Part shown: in pieces, positions 63,990-64,000 of the stretch
How the letters are laid out: each line of letters begins with the position of its first letter
Numbering within the stretch: position 1 is the stretch's first letter
Program-made: the position numbers and the translations under genes
The notes under the pieces: model-generated
What the model was told of the DNA's origin: nothing
What the model saw: only the letters and a program-made list of their open reading frames with translations
The model's database searches: none
Source of the DNA: Phoronis australis
Taxonomy: Eukaryota > Phoronida > Phoronidae
Assembly (NCBI GenBank): GCA_002633005.1
Contig: NMRA01000447.1
Coordinates: 169,117 to 233,116, forward strand
Length of the DNA stretch: 64,000 bases
Direction of reading: 5' to 3'

Positions 63990-64000
63990 TCACAAAACAT

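Overview
The window is nuclear genomic DNA from an invertebrate animal, probably marine. Genes are split by long introns with GT/AG borders, short ACATGT-type simple repeats and small inverted-repeat transposons are frequent, and retroelement debris is present. I cannot name the species. Most of the 64 kb is non-coding. Four protein-coding loci can be supported, and in three of them conserved blocks sit in short exons that had to be linked across introns.

Layout. 1-17.3 kb: no recognisable host gene; a degenerate tRNA-like repeat, inverted-repeat elements, an allelic duplication at 4.3-5.6 kb and an old retroelement remnant at 15.5-16.2 kb. 17.9-27.3 kb (minus): a complete nine-exon SLC35C2 orthologue, a predicted Golgi nucleotide-sugar transporter-like protein of 371 aa. 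27.3-44.1 kb: no supported gene; hAT-like non-autonomous elements, a LINE tail, a 569-bp element with a 9-bp target duplication and a CCGG-ended inverted-repeat element. 44.2-54.4 kb (plus): a complete three-exon secreted group III phospholipase A2 (316 aa) with a TATA box. Its 7.5-kb first intron holds a THAP zinc-finger exon on the same strand and a 57-bp minisatellite. 54.4-59.7 kb: one possible first exon, a GC-rich patch and a second retroelement remnant. 59.75-60.43 kb (minus): the last exon of a voltage-gated K+ channel with an intact selectivity filter but a charge-depleted S4; its 5' exons are not in the window. 61.3-64 kb: a nested pair of elements of the same family as the 36-kb copy, present twice because of an allelic assembly duplication.

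The genes do not form a functional cluster. They look like unrelated neighbours: Golgi transport, secreted lipid hydrolysis, a DNA-binding THAP protein and an ion channel.

Six isolated n characters mark joins. At three of them (4935, 21487, 62885) the sequence after the n repeats sequence already given before it, with roughly allelic divergence, so these are best read as unmerged haplotypes rather than biological duplications. They reveal haplotype differences, including a 25-bp repeat-number change and an insertion of at least 314 bp.
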